Origin: Azospirillum sp.
GTDB lineage: Bacteria; Pseudomonadota; Alphaproteobacteria; Azospirillales; Azospirillaceae
Assembly (NCBI GenBank): GCA_027486405.1
Contig: JAIXPD010000071.1
Coordinates: 1-64,000, forward strand
Reading direction: 5' to 3'
DNA: 64,000 bases
In this document: in pieces, positions 49,622 to 58,568 of the stretch
Layout of the letters: the number at the start of each line of letters is the position of its first letter
Numbering within the stretch: the stretch's first letter is position 1
The notes under the pieces: model-generated
What the model was told of the DNA's origin: nothing
What the model saw: only the letters and a program-made list of their open reading frames with translations
Databases searched by the model: none
Program-made: the position numbers and the translations under genes

Positions 49622-50881
49622 ATGAGGCAGGCGATCGTTCTGGGCGCGGGCATGGTCGGCATCGGCACCGCGCTGCACCTGCAACAGCGGGGATGGGCGG
49701 TGACGGTGGTGGACCGCCGGGGACCGGGACAGGAAACCAGCTATGGCAACGCCGGAATCATCCAGAGCGAGGCGGTCAGCCCCCACGCCATGCCGCGCGG
49801 GGTGCGCCGCCTGCTGGCCATGGCCACCGGCCAGACCAACGACGTGCATTATCATCTGGGCGCGCTGCCCGACCACGCCGAACCGCTGGCCCGCTATTGG
49901 TGGCACTCCGAGCCGGACCGCCACCGCCGGATTTCCGACGCCTACGCCCGGCTGATCGCGGCGGCGACGGCGGAGCATGGGGCGCTGATGGCGGTCTGCG
50001 CCGCCGATGGCCAGCCCGTTGACGGTCTGGTCCGGCGCGAGGGCTTCCGCGCCGTCTTCCGCGACCCGGTCGCTTTTGACGAGGCGGTGGCCGAGGTGGA
50101 GCACCACCGCCAGCGCTGGGGGGTGCGTTACGCCACCCTGACCCCGGCGGAGCTGGGGCGGGCCGAACCCGCCCTGACCCAGAGCGGAATCGCCGCCATC
50201 CATGGTGCCATCCATTGGCTCGACCCCTGGACCCTGTCCGATCCGGGGGCGCTGGTCGCCGCCTACGCCCAGTCCTTTGTCAAGGCCGGGGGACGGCTGG
50301 TCCAGGGCGACGCGGCGACGCTGGCCGCCGGGCCGGGGGACGGCTGGTCCGTGACCACCGACGAGGGCCGGGTGGAGGCCGAGGCGGCGGTGGTGGCGCT
50401 CGGCCCCTGGTCGCCCGCGCTGGTGCAGCCGCTGGGCTACCGCTTTCCCATGGTGCGCAAGCGCGGCTATCACCAGCATTACAGCGGCGGTGGCCTGTCC
50501 CTGCCGCTGCTGGACGCGGATTTCGGCTGCGTGCTGGCCCCGATGGCGCTGGGGCTGCGGATCACCACCGGCGCGCAACTGACCCATGCCGACGCCCCCG
50601 CCGACGCGGTGCAGTTGGCGCGGGCGGAGGCGGCGGCCCGCGCCCTGCTGGATCTGGGCGATCCCGTCAGCCCGACGCCCTGGTTCGGCACCCGGCCCTG
50701 CATGCCCGACATGCTGCCGGTGATCGGGCAGGCCCCGCGCCATCCGGGTCTGTGGCTGCATTTCGGCCACGGCCACCAGGGCCTGACCATGGGTCCGGCC
50801 AGCGGCCGCCTGCTGGCCGAGCTGATGAGCGGGGAGCGCCCCTTCACCGATCCCGACGCCTTTCGCCCGGAACGCCGCTGA
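49622..50881 (+). CDS. FAD-dependent D-amino-acid dehydrogenase-like oxidoreductase
   Basis: 419-aa flavoprotein of the DAO/DadA family. Dinucleotide motif VLGAGMVGIGTALHLQQRGWAVTVVDRRG at the N-terminus, QETSYGNAGII (DadA-like), and a C-terminal FAD segment HFGHGHQGLTMGPASGRLLAELMSG. Substrate not fixed; D-amino acids or other amines likely. Start ATG at 49622 with GGGAG eight bases upstream; the longer frame reads into noncoding sequence. Not tightly linked to neighbours. Confidence 0.88.
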   Translation: MRQAIVLGAGMVGIGTALHLQQRGWAVTVVDRRGPGQETSYGNAGIIQSEAVSPHAMPRGVRRLLAMATGQTNDVHYHLGALPDHAEPLARYWWHSEPDRHRRISDAYARLIAAATAEHGALMAVCAADGQPVDGLVRREGFRAVFRDPVAFDEAVAEVEHHRQRWGVRYATLTPAELGRAEPALTQSGIAAIHGAIHWLDPWTLSDPGALVAAYAQSFVKAGGRLVQGDAATLAAGPGDGWSVTTDEGRVEAEAAVVALGPWSPALVQPLGYRFPMVRKRGYHQHYSGGGLSLPLLDADFGCVLAPMALGLRITTGAQLTHADAPADAVQLARAEAAARALLDLGDPVSPTPWFGTRPCMPDMLPVIGQAPRHPGLWLHFGHGHQGLTMGPASGRLLAELMSGERPFTDPDAFRPERR

Positions 50882-51013
50882 CCCCGGCCCCCTTTCTCCA
50901 TCCCCCGGCGCGGCGCGGTGGTCCCGGACGCGTCGGGGGCGTCTGGACAGTTGGGGAGTCCCGCCTTTATGGTGGCTCGACCGATTGATCCCGCCAATCT
51001 TTCAGGCCGTCCG

Positions 51014-51406
51014 ATGTACACCGCCGTCACCCGCGCGATCCGCGTCACCGTCCAGCCCGTCTTTCTGGAAGACCAGTCCGCCCCCGCCGAGGGGCGTTAC
51101 GTCTGGGCCTACCACGTCCGCATCGACAATGAGGGCGACGAGACGGTCCAGCTCCGCACCCGCTATTGGCAAATCACCGACGCGATGGGCCGGGTGCAGG
51201 AGGTGCGCGGCCCCGGCGTGGTCGGCGAACAGCCGGTGTTGGAGCCGGGCGGTTCCTTCGAATACACCAGCGGCACCCCGCTGGGCACGCCATCGGGCAT
51301 CATGGTCGGCAGCTATGGCATGGAGGACGCCGACGGCGCGCCCTTTGACATCGCCATTCCGGCCTTTTCCCTGGACAGCCCTCACCAGCCGATGCGGCTG
51401 AACTGA
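51014..51406 (+). CDS. apaG: ApaG family protein
   Basis: 130-aa beta-sandwich (fibronectin-like) protein, DUF525. Segments YVWAYHVRIDNEGDETVQLRTRYWQITDAMGRVQEVRGPGVVGEQPVLEPGGSFEYTSG-type pattern match ApaG throughout. Linked to Co2+ resistance in enterobacteria; biochemical role unclear. Start MYTAVTRAIRV matches family length. Confidence 0.93.
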   Translation: MYTAVTRAIRVTVQPVFLEDQSAPAEGRYVWAYHVRIDNEGDETVQLRTRYWQITDAMGRVQEVRGPGVVGEQPVLEPGGSFEYTSGTPLGTPSGIMVGSYGMEDADGAPFDIAIPAFSLDSPHQPMRLN

Positions 51407-51659
51407 CGGGTTGAACGGATAACCCCGCGATTTTGTGGTCTTTGAGTCCCTTGAAAGTTGTGGGGCTTGTGCAATTTTGGGACTCCGGTCGGATGTCTTG
51501 ACGGGTCCGATCGAACGTTGGCGGTGATCCAAGCCGCCACGTCCCGCGTATCGACGCGCAGCACGCCGGACCGGTCCGCCCAACGGCCGGGCAGAGCCTG
51601 AACCGCGCCCCAGCATCGACGCACGAGCATCGACGCACCAGCATCGAAAGGTTATCCCC

Positions 51660-52322
51660 GTGACGGCTTCCAAGACCCAGTTCGCCGAAAAGGTGGTCCC
51701 CGGCCCCGGCCTGCCGCGCGTGACCGCCGCCAACACCGCCCGTCCGTCCCGCGAAGAGGCCGAACAGGCCGTGCGCACCCTGCTGCGCTGGGCGGGCGAC
51801 GACCCGACGCGCGAGGGGCTGGTCGGCACGCCCGACCGCGTCGTCCGGTCCTATGACGAATTCTTCGCCGGTTACACCATCGATCCGGTCGATCTGCTCC
51901 AGCGCACCTTCGAAGAGACCGACGGCTACGACGAGATGGTGATTCTGCGCGACATCCGCGTCGAATCCTATTGCGAGCACCACATGGTGCCGATCATCGG
52001 CAAGGCCCACGTCGCCTATCTGCCCAAACACCGGGTGGTCGGCATCTCCAAGCTGGCGCGCGTGGTCGAAGCCTACGCCAAGCGCCTGCAAATCCAGGAG
52101 AAGATGACCGCCCAGATCGCCAACACCATCAACGAGGTGTTGCAGCCCGAAGGCGTGGCGGTGGTGGTCGAGGCGCAGCACCAATGCATGACCACGCGCG
52201 GCATCCACAAGCCGGGCGTCAGCATGGTGACGAGCCGGATGCTGGGGGCGTTCCGCAACGACCCCTCGACCCGGCGGGAGTTTCTGACCATGATCGGCAA
52301 CCCCTCCTCGCGCGGCGAGTGA
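51660..52322 (+). CDS. folE: GTP cyclohydrolase I
   Basis: 220-aa enzyme opening GTP to dihydroneopterin triphosphate. Zinc/active site segments SYCEHHMVPIIGKAHVAYLP and QHQCMTTRGI, plus GTPDRVVRSYDEFFAGY. The start is GTG with AAAGG nine bases upstream. Upstream 250 bases after apaG hold an A/T-richer patch likely containing its promoter. Type IA. Confidence 0.96.
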   Translation: MTASKTQFAEKVVPGPGLPRVTAANTARPSREEAEQAVRTLLRWAGDDPTREGLVGTPDRVVRSYDEFFAGYTIDPVDLLQRTFEETDGYDEMVILRDIRVESYCEHHMVPIIGKAHVAYLPKHRVVGISKLARVVEAYAKRLQIQEKMTAQIANTINEVLQPEGVAVVVEAQHQCMTTRGIHKPGVSMVTSRMLGAFRNDPSTRREFLTMIGNPSSRGE

Positions 52323-52358
52323 CCGGGGCGCACCGATCACGGACAGGAACAGGCGGTT

Positions 52359-52841
52359 ATGGCGGCGAAGGTGACACCGGCGGTCAACGCGGCGAAGGCG
52401 GCGGGTGTCGCCTTCCGCGTGATGGAGTATGAGTACGACCCATCCGCCGACGCCATCGGCCTGCACGCCGCCGCCGCCCTGGGGCTGGATCCGGCCATCG
52501 TCTACAAGACCTTGATCGTCCAGTTGGAGCCTAAGGCCCTGGCCTGCGCCGTCATCCCGGTGGCGGCCAAACTCGATCTGAAAGCCATCGCGGCGGCGGC
52601 CAAGGCGAAAAAGGCCGATCTGGCCGATCCCGCGCTGGCCGAAAAGACCACCGGCTATCTGGTGGGCGGCATCAGCCCGCTGGGCCAGAAAAAAGCCCTG
52701 CCGACCTTCATCGACGCCAGCGCCGGTGCCCTGCCCGACATGGTGGTGAACGGTGGGCGGCGCGGCCTGCAACTGGTGCTGGCCCCCGCCGACCTCGCCC
52801 GGTTGGCCAAGGCCACAATCTGCCCCATCGCGGTGGGCTGA
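52359..52841 (+). CDS. ybaK: YbaK/EbsC-family Cys-tRNA(Pro) deacylase
   Basis: 160-aa trans-editing protein hydrolysing mischarged Cys-tRNA(Pro). Family features: AAALGLDPAIVYKTLIVQL, AVIPVAAKLDLKAIAAAAKAKKADLAD, TTGYLVGGISPLGQKKALPTFIDASA. 36 bases after folE; possibly cotranscribed. Confidence 0.93.
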   Translation: MAAKVTPAVNAAKAAGVAFRVMEYEYDPSADAIGLHAAAALGLDPAIVYKTLIVQLEPKALACAVIPVAAKLDLKAIAAAAKAKKADLADPALAEKTTGYLVGGISPLGQKKALPTFIDASAGALPDMVVNGGRRGLQLVLAPADLARLAKATICPIAVG

Positions 52842-52856
52842 CCGGAGCGCGCCGCC

Positions 52857-53549
52857 ATGTCGCGCGCCGAACGGCTTCTCGACCTGATGCAGATCCTGCG
52901 CCGCCACCGCCAACCGGTCAGCGGCAACGCGCTGGCGACCGAGCTGGGCGTCAGCCTGCGCACGCTCTACCGCGACATCGCCACGCTGCAAGGGCAGGGG
53001 GCGGGGATCGAGGGGGAACCCGGCGTCGGCTACATCCTGCGCCCCGGCTTCCTGCTGCCGCCGCTGATGTTCACCGAGGAGGAGGTGGAGGCGCTGGCCC
53101 TTGGCTCGCGCTGGGTGGTGGACCGGGGCGACAGCCGTCTGGCCGGGGCCGCCCGCAACGCGCTGGCCAAGATCGCGGCGGTGCTGCCGCCCGACCGGCG
53201 CGAGGGTATGGACGCGTCCACCCTGCTGGTCGGACCCGGCGAACCGATCGCCGCCGGGGACGCCGAACTGGCGGCCATCCGCCACGCCATCCGCAGCGAA
53301 CACAAGCTGGAGCTGCTGTACCGGGACGGGCGCGGTTCGGACAGCCGTCGCGTGGTCTGGCCCTTTGCCCTGGGCTTCTTCGACCGGGTGCGGGTGGTGG
53401 TGGCCTGGTGCGAGTTGCGTCAATCCTTCCGCCATTTCCGCACCGACCGCATCGTCGCCCTGACCGCCACCGACACCCGCTATCCGCGCCGCCGCCACGC
53501 CATGCTGAAGGAGTGGCGCGCGGCGGAGGGCATCCCCACACCCCGGTGA
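52857..53549 (+). CDS. HTH/WYL-domain transcriptional regulator (YafY-like)
   Basis: 230-aa regulator. N-terminal HTH_11 (RLLDLMQILRRHRQPVSGNALATELGVSLRTLYRDIATL), then a WYL domain (HAIRSEHKLELLYRDGRGSDSRRVVWPFALGFF, about residues 140-190), which binds ligands or nucleic acid. Fifteen bases after ybaK. Targets unknown; the VOC and EVE genes beyond the repeat element are candidates by position. Confidence 0.9.
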   Translation: MSRAERLLDLMQILRRHRQPVSGNALATELGVSLRTLYRDIATLQGQGAGIEGEPGVGYILRPGFLLPPLMFTEEEVEALALGSRWVVDRGDSRLAGAARNALAKIAAVLPPDRREGMDASTLLVGPGEPIAAGDAELAAIRHAIRSEHKLELLYRDGRGSDSRRVVWPFALGFFDRVRVVVAWCELRQSFRHFRTDRIVALTATDTRYPRRRHAMLKEWRAAEGIPTPR

Positions 53550-53946
53550 CGGTCGGCGATGGTGCACGCCACCCCAGGGCAATCGCTTGAACGAGCGAGC
53601 ATCATCACATCGGCAAGAATGGACACGGATTTCACGGACAAAATCAGGGATTGCACGGATGTCCGACCCCGATTGCATCCCGTATCCCGCTGTAATGTTT
53701 GTTGTGAGCTTACAAACAGGATGGCGCTGAGACGCGTTCCGCGAAATCCGTGAAAAAATCCGTGAAAAAATCCGTGCAATCCGTGTCCATTCTTATTTTG
53801 ACCGGGCGCACGGTGCTTCAAGCGATTGCCCTGCCCGCCCCCCACCACCATGCTGACAGAATCTGACAGTGGGTCCGCATAAGGTTGGTTTCACCGGACG
53901 GGGCGCTCCCGACCGAATCACACACCAAACCGAATGGATGCGACCC
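53550..53946. other. Intergenic region holding miniature element C
   Basis: 397 bases between the WYL regulator and the VOC gene, mostly filled by the 259-bp repeat element at 53575-53833. The remaining 110 bases before the VOC gene hold no recognised site. Confidence 0.6.
53575..53833. mobile_element. Miniature inverted-repeat element, copy C (259 bp, different interior)
   Basis: Perfect 17-bp terminal inverted repeats CAGGGCAATCGCTTGAA / TTCAAGCGATTGCCCTG, the same ends as the two 174-bp elements. The interior is unrelated: an inverted pair built on AAGAATGGACACGGATT near both ends (53613 onward and 53763-53797), with several AATCCGTG repeats. Flanks CACGCCACCC and CCCGCCCCCC agree at 8 of 10, a possible decayed target duplication. 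No coding capacity. Confidence 0.85.
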
Positions 53947-54327
53947 ATGCTCGATCTCGATTTCGTCCTGCTCTATGTCGACAGCCCGACCGCCAGCGCC
54001 GCCTTTTACGCCGATCTGCTGGGCAAGCAGCCGGTCGAAGCCTCCCCCACCTTTGCGCTGTTCGCCATGACCTCCGGGACCATGCTGGGCCTGTGGTCGC
54101 GCCACACGGTCGAACCGGCCCCGGCGGCGGGCGGCGGCGGGTCGGAGATCGCCTTCACCGTGGCCAACGCCGACGCGGTGCACGCCACCCACGCCGATTG
54201 GGCGGCGCGCGGCCTGCCCATCGTGCAGGCCCCGACGGCGATGGATTTCGGCCACACCTTCGTGGCGCTCGACCCCAACGGGCACCGGCTGCGCGTGTTC
54301 GCGCCGTCCGCCCCGCCCGCCGCCTGA
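53947..54327 (+). CDS. VOC (glyoxalase/bleomycin resistance) family protein
   Basis: 126-aa metal-dependent-fold protein with the betaalphabetabetabeta pairs: DFVLLYVDSPTASAAFYADLLGKQPVEASPTFALF and AHATHADWAARGLPIVQAPTAMDFGHTFVALDPNGHRLRVF. Function (isomerase, dioxygenase or binding protein) not predictable. Start at MLDLDF with GGATG nearby; MRPM three codons earlier is possible. Confidence 0.85.
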   Translation: MLDLDFVLLYVDSPTASAAFYADLLGKQPVEASPTFALFAMTSGTMLGLWSRHTVEPAPAAGGGGSEIAFTVANADAVHATHADWAARGLPIVQAPTAMDFGHTFVALDPNGHRLRVFAPSAPPAA

Positions 54328-54357
54328 TGCCCGCCACCTGATACCTGGGAGGGAACC

Positions 54358-54807
54358 ATGGGCCGGAACTGGATCGCCGTCGCCTCCGCCGAGCATGTCC
54401 GGCGGGGCCGCGCGGGGGGCTTCATGCAGGTGTGCCACGGCAAGGCGGCACCGCTGCGCCGGATGCAGCCGGGCGACCGCGTCGCCTATTACTCGCCAAC
54501 CGAGAGCTTCGGCGGCAAGGACCGCGCCCAATCCTTCACCGCCATCGGCGTGGTGCAAGACCGCGAGCCATACCCCTTTGACATGGGCGGCGGTTTCGTT
54601 CCCTTCCGCCGCGATGTGGCGTGGATGGGCGGGGCGGAAACGCCGATCCACCCCCTGCTCGACCAACTGGAGTTTTCCGCCGGGCAACGGAATTGGGGCT
54701 ATCAGCTCCGCTTCGGCCTGTTCGCCATCAGCGACCACGACATGGAGCTGATCGCGCAGGCGATGGGGACCGCCGTTCCGGCCCCGGCCCAACCGGCCCT
54801 GCTGTAA
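54358..54807 (+). CDS. EVE-domain protein
   Basis: 149-aa protein of the EVE (PUA-like) fold, which in other members binds modified nucleobases. Features: NWIAVASAEHVRRGRAGGFMQVCHGKAAPLRRMQPGDRVAYYSP and FVPFRRDVAWMGGAETPIHPLLDQLEF. 30 bases after the VOC gene, probably cotranscribed. EVE proteins are often tied to modified-DNA or RNA systems; no such system is nearby. Confidence 0.85.
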   Translation: MGRNWIAVASAEHVRRGRAGGFMQVCHGKAAPLRRMQPGDRVAYYSPTESFGGKDRAQSFTAIGVVQDREPYPFDMGGGFVPFRRDVAWMGGAETPIHPLLDQLEFSAGQRNWGYQLRFGLFAISDHDMELIAQAMGTAVPAPAQPALL

Positions 54808-55041
54808 CGATTTTTTGACACCGCCGCGCCGGGGGGAGGGATGAAACGCCCACCCTCCGGCGTCGCACGTTCAGGCCCCGTTCATCGGCCGCACACCATT
54901 GTCCGGCCCGTCATCGGATCGGGGATAGACAGGCGGTCCCACCTGACCAAGATCAAGGCGAAACTCCTCGCGCTCCGTCATCCATGGGCTTATATCCTCG
55001 ACACGAGCGCCCGAAGGCCACCACCCGCAAGGCCCTGCACG
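54808..55041 (+). promoter_or_regulatory. Leader region of the ccm operon
   Basis: 234 bases; a TTATAT near 54989 may be a -10 for ccmC. An open frame here is continuous with ccmC but its extra residues do not fit CcmC. Confidence 0.3.
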
Positions 55042-55773
55042 ATGCACCGTTTCGCCAATCCCGCCCGCTTCCTGCGCCTGTCGGCCCTGCTGTTGCCATG
55101 GACCGCCGGGGCCACCGTGATCCTGCTGATCGCCGGGCTGTATCTCAGCCTGTTCGGCTCCCCGCCCGATTACCAGCAGGGCGACACCGTGCGAATCATG
55201 TACATCCACGTCCCGGCGGCGTGGATGAGCCTGTTCGTCTACACCAACATGGCGATCGCCGCCGCCGCCGGGCTGGTGTGGAAACACCCGCTGGCCGACC
55301 TGTTCGCCAAGGCCGCCGCCCCCATCGGGGCCGGTTTCACCCTGATCTGCCTTGTCACCGGATCGCTGTGGGGCGCGCCGATGTGGGGAACCTGGTGGGT
55401 GTGGGACGCGCGTTTGACCAGCGTTCTGATCCTGTTCTTCCTCTATCTCGGCTACATGGCCCTGGTGAACGCCTTTGACGACCCGCAACGCGGGGCACGG
55501 GCGGGCGACGTGCTGTTGCTGGTCGGCATCGTCAACGTGCCGATCATCAAATTTTCGGTCGATTGGTGGAACACGCTGCACCAGCCCGCCAGCGTCGTGC
55601 GCATGGGCGGCCCCACCATCGATTCCAGCATGCTGATTCCGCTGTTGGTGATGGCCGTCGGCTTCACCACTTATTTCATCACGGTGGTGATCCTGCGCCT
55701 GCGCGCCGAACTGGCGCAGCGCAAGATCCAGACGCTGCGCTTCAGCGTCGCCGGAGACGGAGCGACGGGGTAA
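55042..55773 (+). CDS. ccmC: Cytochrome c maturation protein CcmC
   Basis: 243-aa inner-membrane protein that delivers haem to CcmE. Six helices; the tryptophan-rich loop GSLWGAPMWGTWWVWDARLTS (WWD type, about residues 108-128) and conserved His in MYIHVPAAWMS and NTLHQPASV bind haem. Start ATG 55042 with AAGG upstream. First ccm gene here; ccmA and ccmB are not directly upstream. Followed by ccmD after four bases. Confidence 0.95.
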   Translation: MHRFANPARFLRLSALLLPWTAGATVILLIAGLYLSLFGSPPDYQQGDTVRIMYIHVPAAWMSLFVYTNMAIAAAAGLVWKHPLADLFAKAAAPIGAGFTLICLVTGSLWGAPMWGTWWVWDARLTSVLILFFLYLGYMALVNAFDDPQRGARAGDVLLLVGIVNVPIIKFSVDWWNTLHQPASVVRMGGPTIDSSMLIPLLVMAVGFTTYFITVVILRLRAELAQRKIQTLRFSVAGDGATG

Positions 55774-55777
55774 CGGC

Positions 55778-56044
55778 ATGACCGAATTTTTTGCCATGGG
55801 CGGCTACGCCGCCTTCGTCTGGCCCGCCTACGGCCTGGCCGCGCTGGTGCTGATCGGCCTTCTGGCCGTCAGCCTGAAGGGCCTGCGCGAGGCCGAGGCC
55901 ACCGTGCGGGCGCTGGAAGGCGTGCGGACGCCGCGCCGCCGGGCGCGCGCCGCCCATTCCCACACCACCCACTCTCACACCGACAGCCCCCACACCGCCC
56001 CCTCCAGCGCCCCCGGATTGCCGGGGAAAGCGAGCGAAGGATGA
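55778..56044 (+). CDS. ccmD: Haem exporter protein CcmD with long His-rich tail
   Basis: 88-aa small membrane protein aiding haem-CcmE release. One helix (FVWPAYGLAALVLIGLLAV) follows the conserved GGYAAFVW start; the C-terminal 40 residues are a basic then His/Thr/Ser-rich tail (HSHTTHSHTDSPH), longer than in typical CcmD. Overlaps ccmE by four bases (ATGA). Confidence 0.92.
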   Translation: MTEFFAMGGYAAFVWPAYGLAALVLIGLLAVSLKGLREAEATVRALEGVRTPRRRARAAHSHTTHSHTDSPHTAPSSAPGLPGKASEG

Positions 56045-56529
56045 CCCGGAAGAAACGCCGCCTCTACATGCTGGGCCTGGCCCTGCTGGGGCTTGGCGCG
56101 GCCACCGCCCTGACGCTGACCGCGTTCCAGGACAACATCGTCTTCTTCTACAGCCCCAGCCAATTGCAGACCCAGCAGGTCGGCGACCGGAATTTCCGGT
56201 TGGGCGGGCTGGTCGAACAGGGCAGCGTGCGCAAGCTGACCGACGGCGTGACCACCGAATTCCGCGTGACCGACACCGCCCACACCATCGACGTCCGCTA
56301 TCGCGGCCAATTGCCCGACCTGTTCCGCGAAGGGCAGGGGGTGGTGGCCGAAGGCAAGCTGACCGGCGGCGTCTTCGTCGCGCGCGAGGTGCTGGCCAAG
56401 CACGACGAAACCTACATGCCGCCGGAGGTGTCGGAGGCGTTGAAACAGGCGGGCGTCTACAAGAACCCCGCCGAGGGGAAAACCGCCGCCAACACCAACG
56501 CCCCCCCGGCGGCGACCAAGAAGGAGTAG
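56041..56529 (+). CDS. ccmE: Cytochrome c maturation haem chaperone CcmE
   Basis: 162-aa periplasmic-facing haem chaperone anchored by an N-terminal helix. The covalent haem His is in LAKHDETYMPPEV (about residue 121), with the Tyr of the motif. Followed by seven bases and ccmF. Confidence 0.96.
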   Translation: MTRKKRRLYMLGLALLGLGAATALTLTAFQDNIVFFYSPSQLQTQQVGDRNFRLGGLVEQGSVRKLTDGVTTEFRVTDTAHTIDVRYRGQLPDLFREGQGVVAEGKLTGGVFVAREVLAKHDETYMPPEVSEALKQAGVYKNPAEGKTAANTNAPPAATKKE

Positions 56530-56536
56530 CGGGACC

Positions 56537-58552
56537 GTGATCCCCGAACTCGGCCATTACGCGCTGGTGCTGGCGCTGTTCGTCGCCTTTGTCCAGGCCG
56601 GTCCGCCGCTGGTCGGGGCCGCCACCCGCAACCCCGCCTGGATGAGCGTGGCCGGACCCGCCGCGATTGCCCAAATGCTGCTGGTGCTGGTCGCCTATGG
56701 CGCGCTGACCTGGGCGCATGTGGTGTCCGATTTCAGCGTGCAGAATGTGGTGCAGAACAGCCACTCGCTGAAACCGATGCTCTACAAGGTGTCGGGCGTC
56801 TGGGGGAACCACGAAGGCTCGATGGTCCTGTGGATCGTCATGCTCGCCGTGTTCGGGGCCGCCGTCGCCGTGTTTGGCCGCAACCTGCCGCCGACGCTGA
56901 AGGCGCGGGTTCTGGCGGTGCAGGGGTTGATCGGCATCGGATTCCTGCTGTTCATCCTGACCACCTCCAACCCCTTCATCCGCGTGATCCCGGCCCCGCT
57001 GGACGGCAACGATCTGAACCCGCTGTTGCAGGATCCGGGGCTGGCCTTCCACCCGCCCTTCCTCTACGCGGGCTATGTCGGCTTCTCCATGGCCTTTTCC
57101 TTCGCCGTCGCCGCCCTGATCGAGGGGCGGGTCGATCCGGCCTGGGCGCGCTGGGTGCGGCCCTGGACGCTGGCGGCCTGGTCCACCCTGACCATGGGCA
57201 TCGCGCTGGGATCCTGGTGGGCCTATTACGAGTTGGGTTGGGGCGGCTGGTGGTATTGGGATCCGGTCGAAAACGCGTCCTTCATGCCGTGGTTGGCCGG
57301 AACGGCGCTGCTGCATTCCGCCATCGTCGTGGAAAAGCGCGACGCCCTGAAAAGCTGGACCATCCTGCTGGCCATCGTGACCTTTTCGCTGTCGCTGATG
57401 GGAACCTTCCTGGTCCGGTCGGGCATTTTGACCTCGGTGCACGCCTTTGCCGTCGATCCGGCGCGCGGGGCCTTCATCCTGGTGCTGCTGGTCATCGCGA
57501 CCGGCGGGTCGCTGCTGCTCTACAGCCTGCGCGCCCCGGCGTTGAAGGCGGGAGGGCTGTTCGCCCCGGTCAGCCGCGAAGGCGCGCTGGTTCTGAACAA
57601 TTTGCTGCTGTCCACCGCCACCGCCACCGTCTTCATCGGCACGCTGTACCCGCTGTTCCTCGACATTCTGAAGGCGGGCAAGGTGTCGGTCGGCCCGCCC
57701 TTCTTCAACGCCACCTTCGTGCCAATCGCCATTCCGCTGGTCGCCGCCATGGTCGTCGGCCCCTTCCTGTCGTGGAAGCGGGCGGATCTGGGGGCCGCAC
57801 TGACCCGGCTGTGGGTGGCCGGGGTGGTGGTCGTCGTCTGCGTCGCCGTCACCGCCTATGTCACGGCGGGCGGCGGGCCGCTGCTGGCGCTGGTCGGGGT
57901 GGCGCTCGCCGCCTGGGCCATCGTCGGATCGCTGGTGGAGTTCGCCGAGCGCGTCCGTCTGTTCCGCGTGCCGCTGGCCGACAGTTGGACCCGCGCGGTG
58001 CATCTGCCGCGCAGCGCCTGGGGCATGACCATCGCCCACGCCTTCCTCGGCGTGTCGATCATGGGCATGACCGCGACCTCGGCCTGGCAGAGCGAGCGGA
58101 TCGATTCGATGCGTCCGGGGCAGACGGCCAGCCTCGCCGGGTACGAGTTCCGCTTTGACAGCGTCGGCCCGGTGGCGGGCGAGAATTACAAGGCCGACCG
58201 CGCCATCTTCACCGTGACGCGGGACGGCCAGCCGGTCGCCACCCTGACGCCGGAGCGGCGCAGCTACCCCGTCACCCGGATGACGACGACGGAATCGGCG
58301 ATCCACACCACGCTGTTCTCCGATCTCTACATCGCCCTGGGCGACCCGACGCAGAACGGCACGGCCTGGATCGTCCGCATCTATCACCACCCGATGGTTC
58401 CGTGGATCTGGATCGGCGGCGTCGGCATGATGCTGGGCGGGCTGGTCAGCCTGACCGACCGCCGGTTCCGCATCGGCGCGCCCGAACGCCGCCGCGCCGC
58501 CAAGGCCGGTTTGGTTCCGCCCGCCCAGCCCCCCGCCCAGCCCGCCGAGTGA
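56537..58552 (+). CDS. ccmF: Haem lyase subunit CcmF
   Basis: 671-aa multi-helix membrane protein of the apocytochrome c-haem ligation complex. The WWD domain ELGWGGWWYWDPVENASFMPWL is at about residues 232-253; many helices and the conserved His in GNHEGSMVLW and HPPFLYAGYVG follow the family. The start is a GTG seven bases after the ccmE stop. Confidence 0.96.
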   Translation: MIPELGHYALVLALFVAFVQAGPPLVGAATRNPAWMSVAGPAAIAQMLLVLVAYGALTWAHVVSDFSVQNVVQNSHSLKPMLYKVSGVWGNHEGSMVLWIVMLAVFGAAVAVFGRNLPPTLKARVLAVQGLIGIGFLLFILTTSNPFIRVIPAPLDGNDLNPLLQDPGLAFHPPFLYAGYVGFSMAFSFAVAALIEGRVDPAWARWVRPWTLAAWSTLTMGIALGSWWAYYELGWGGWWYWDPVENASFMPWLAGTALLHSAIVVEKRDALKSWTILLAIVTFSLSLMGTFLVRSGILTSVHAFAVDPARGAFILVLLVIATGGSLLLYSLRAPALKAGGLFAPVSREGALVLNNLLLSTATATVFIGTLYPLFLDILKAGKVSVGPPFFNATFVPIAIPLVAAMVVGPFLSWKRADLGAALTRLWVAGVVVVVCVAVTAYVTAGGGPLLALVGVALAAWAIVGSLVEFAERVRLFRVPLADSWTRAVHLPRSAWGMTIAHAFLGVSIMGMTATSAWQSERIDSMRPGQTASLAGYEFRFDSVGPVAGENYKADRAIFTVTRDGQPVATLTPERRSYPVTRMTTTESAIHTTLFSDLYIALGDPTQNGTAWIVRIYHHPMVPWIWIGGVGMMLGGLVSLTDRRFRIGAPERRRAAKAGLVPPAQPPAQPAE

Positions 58553-58568
58553 GGAGAGACGCCTTCCC

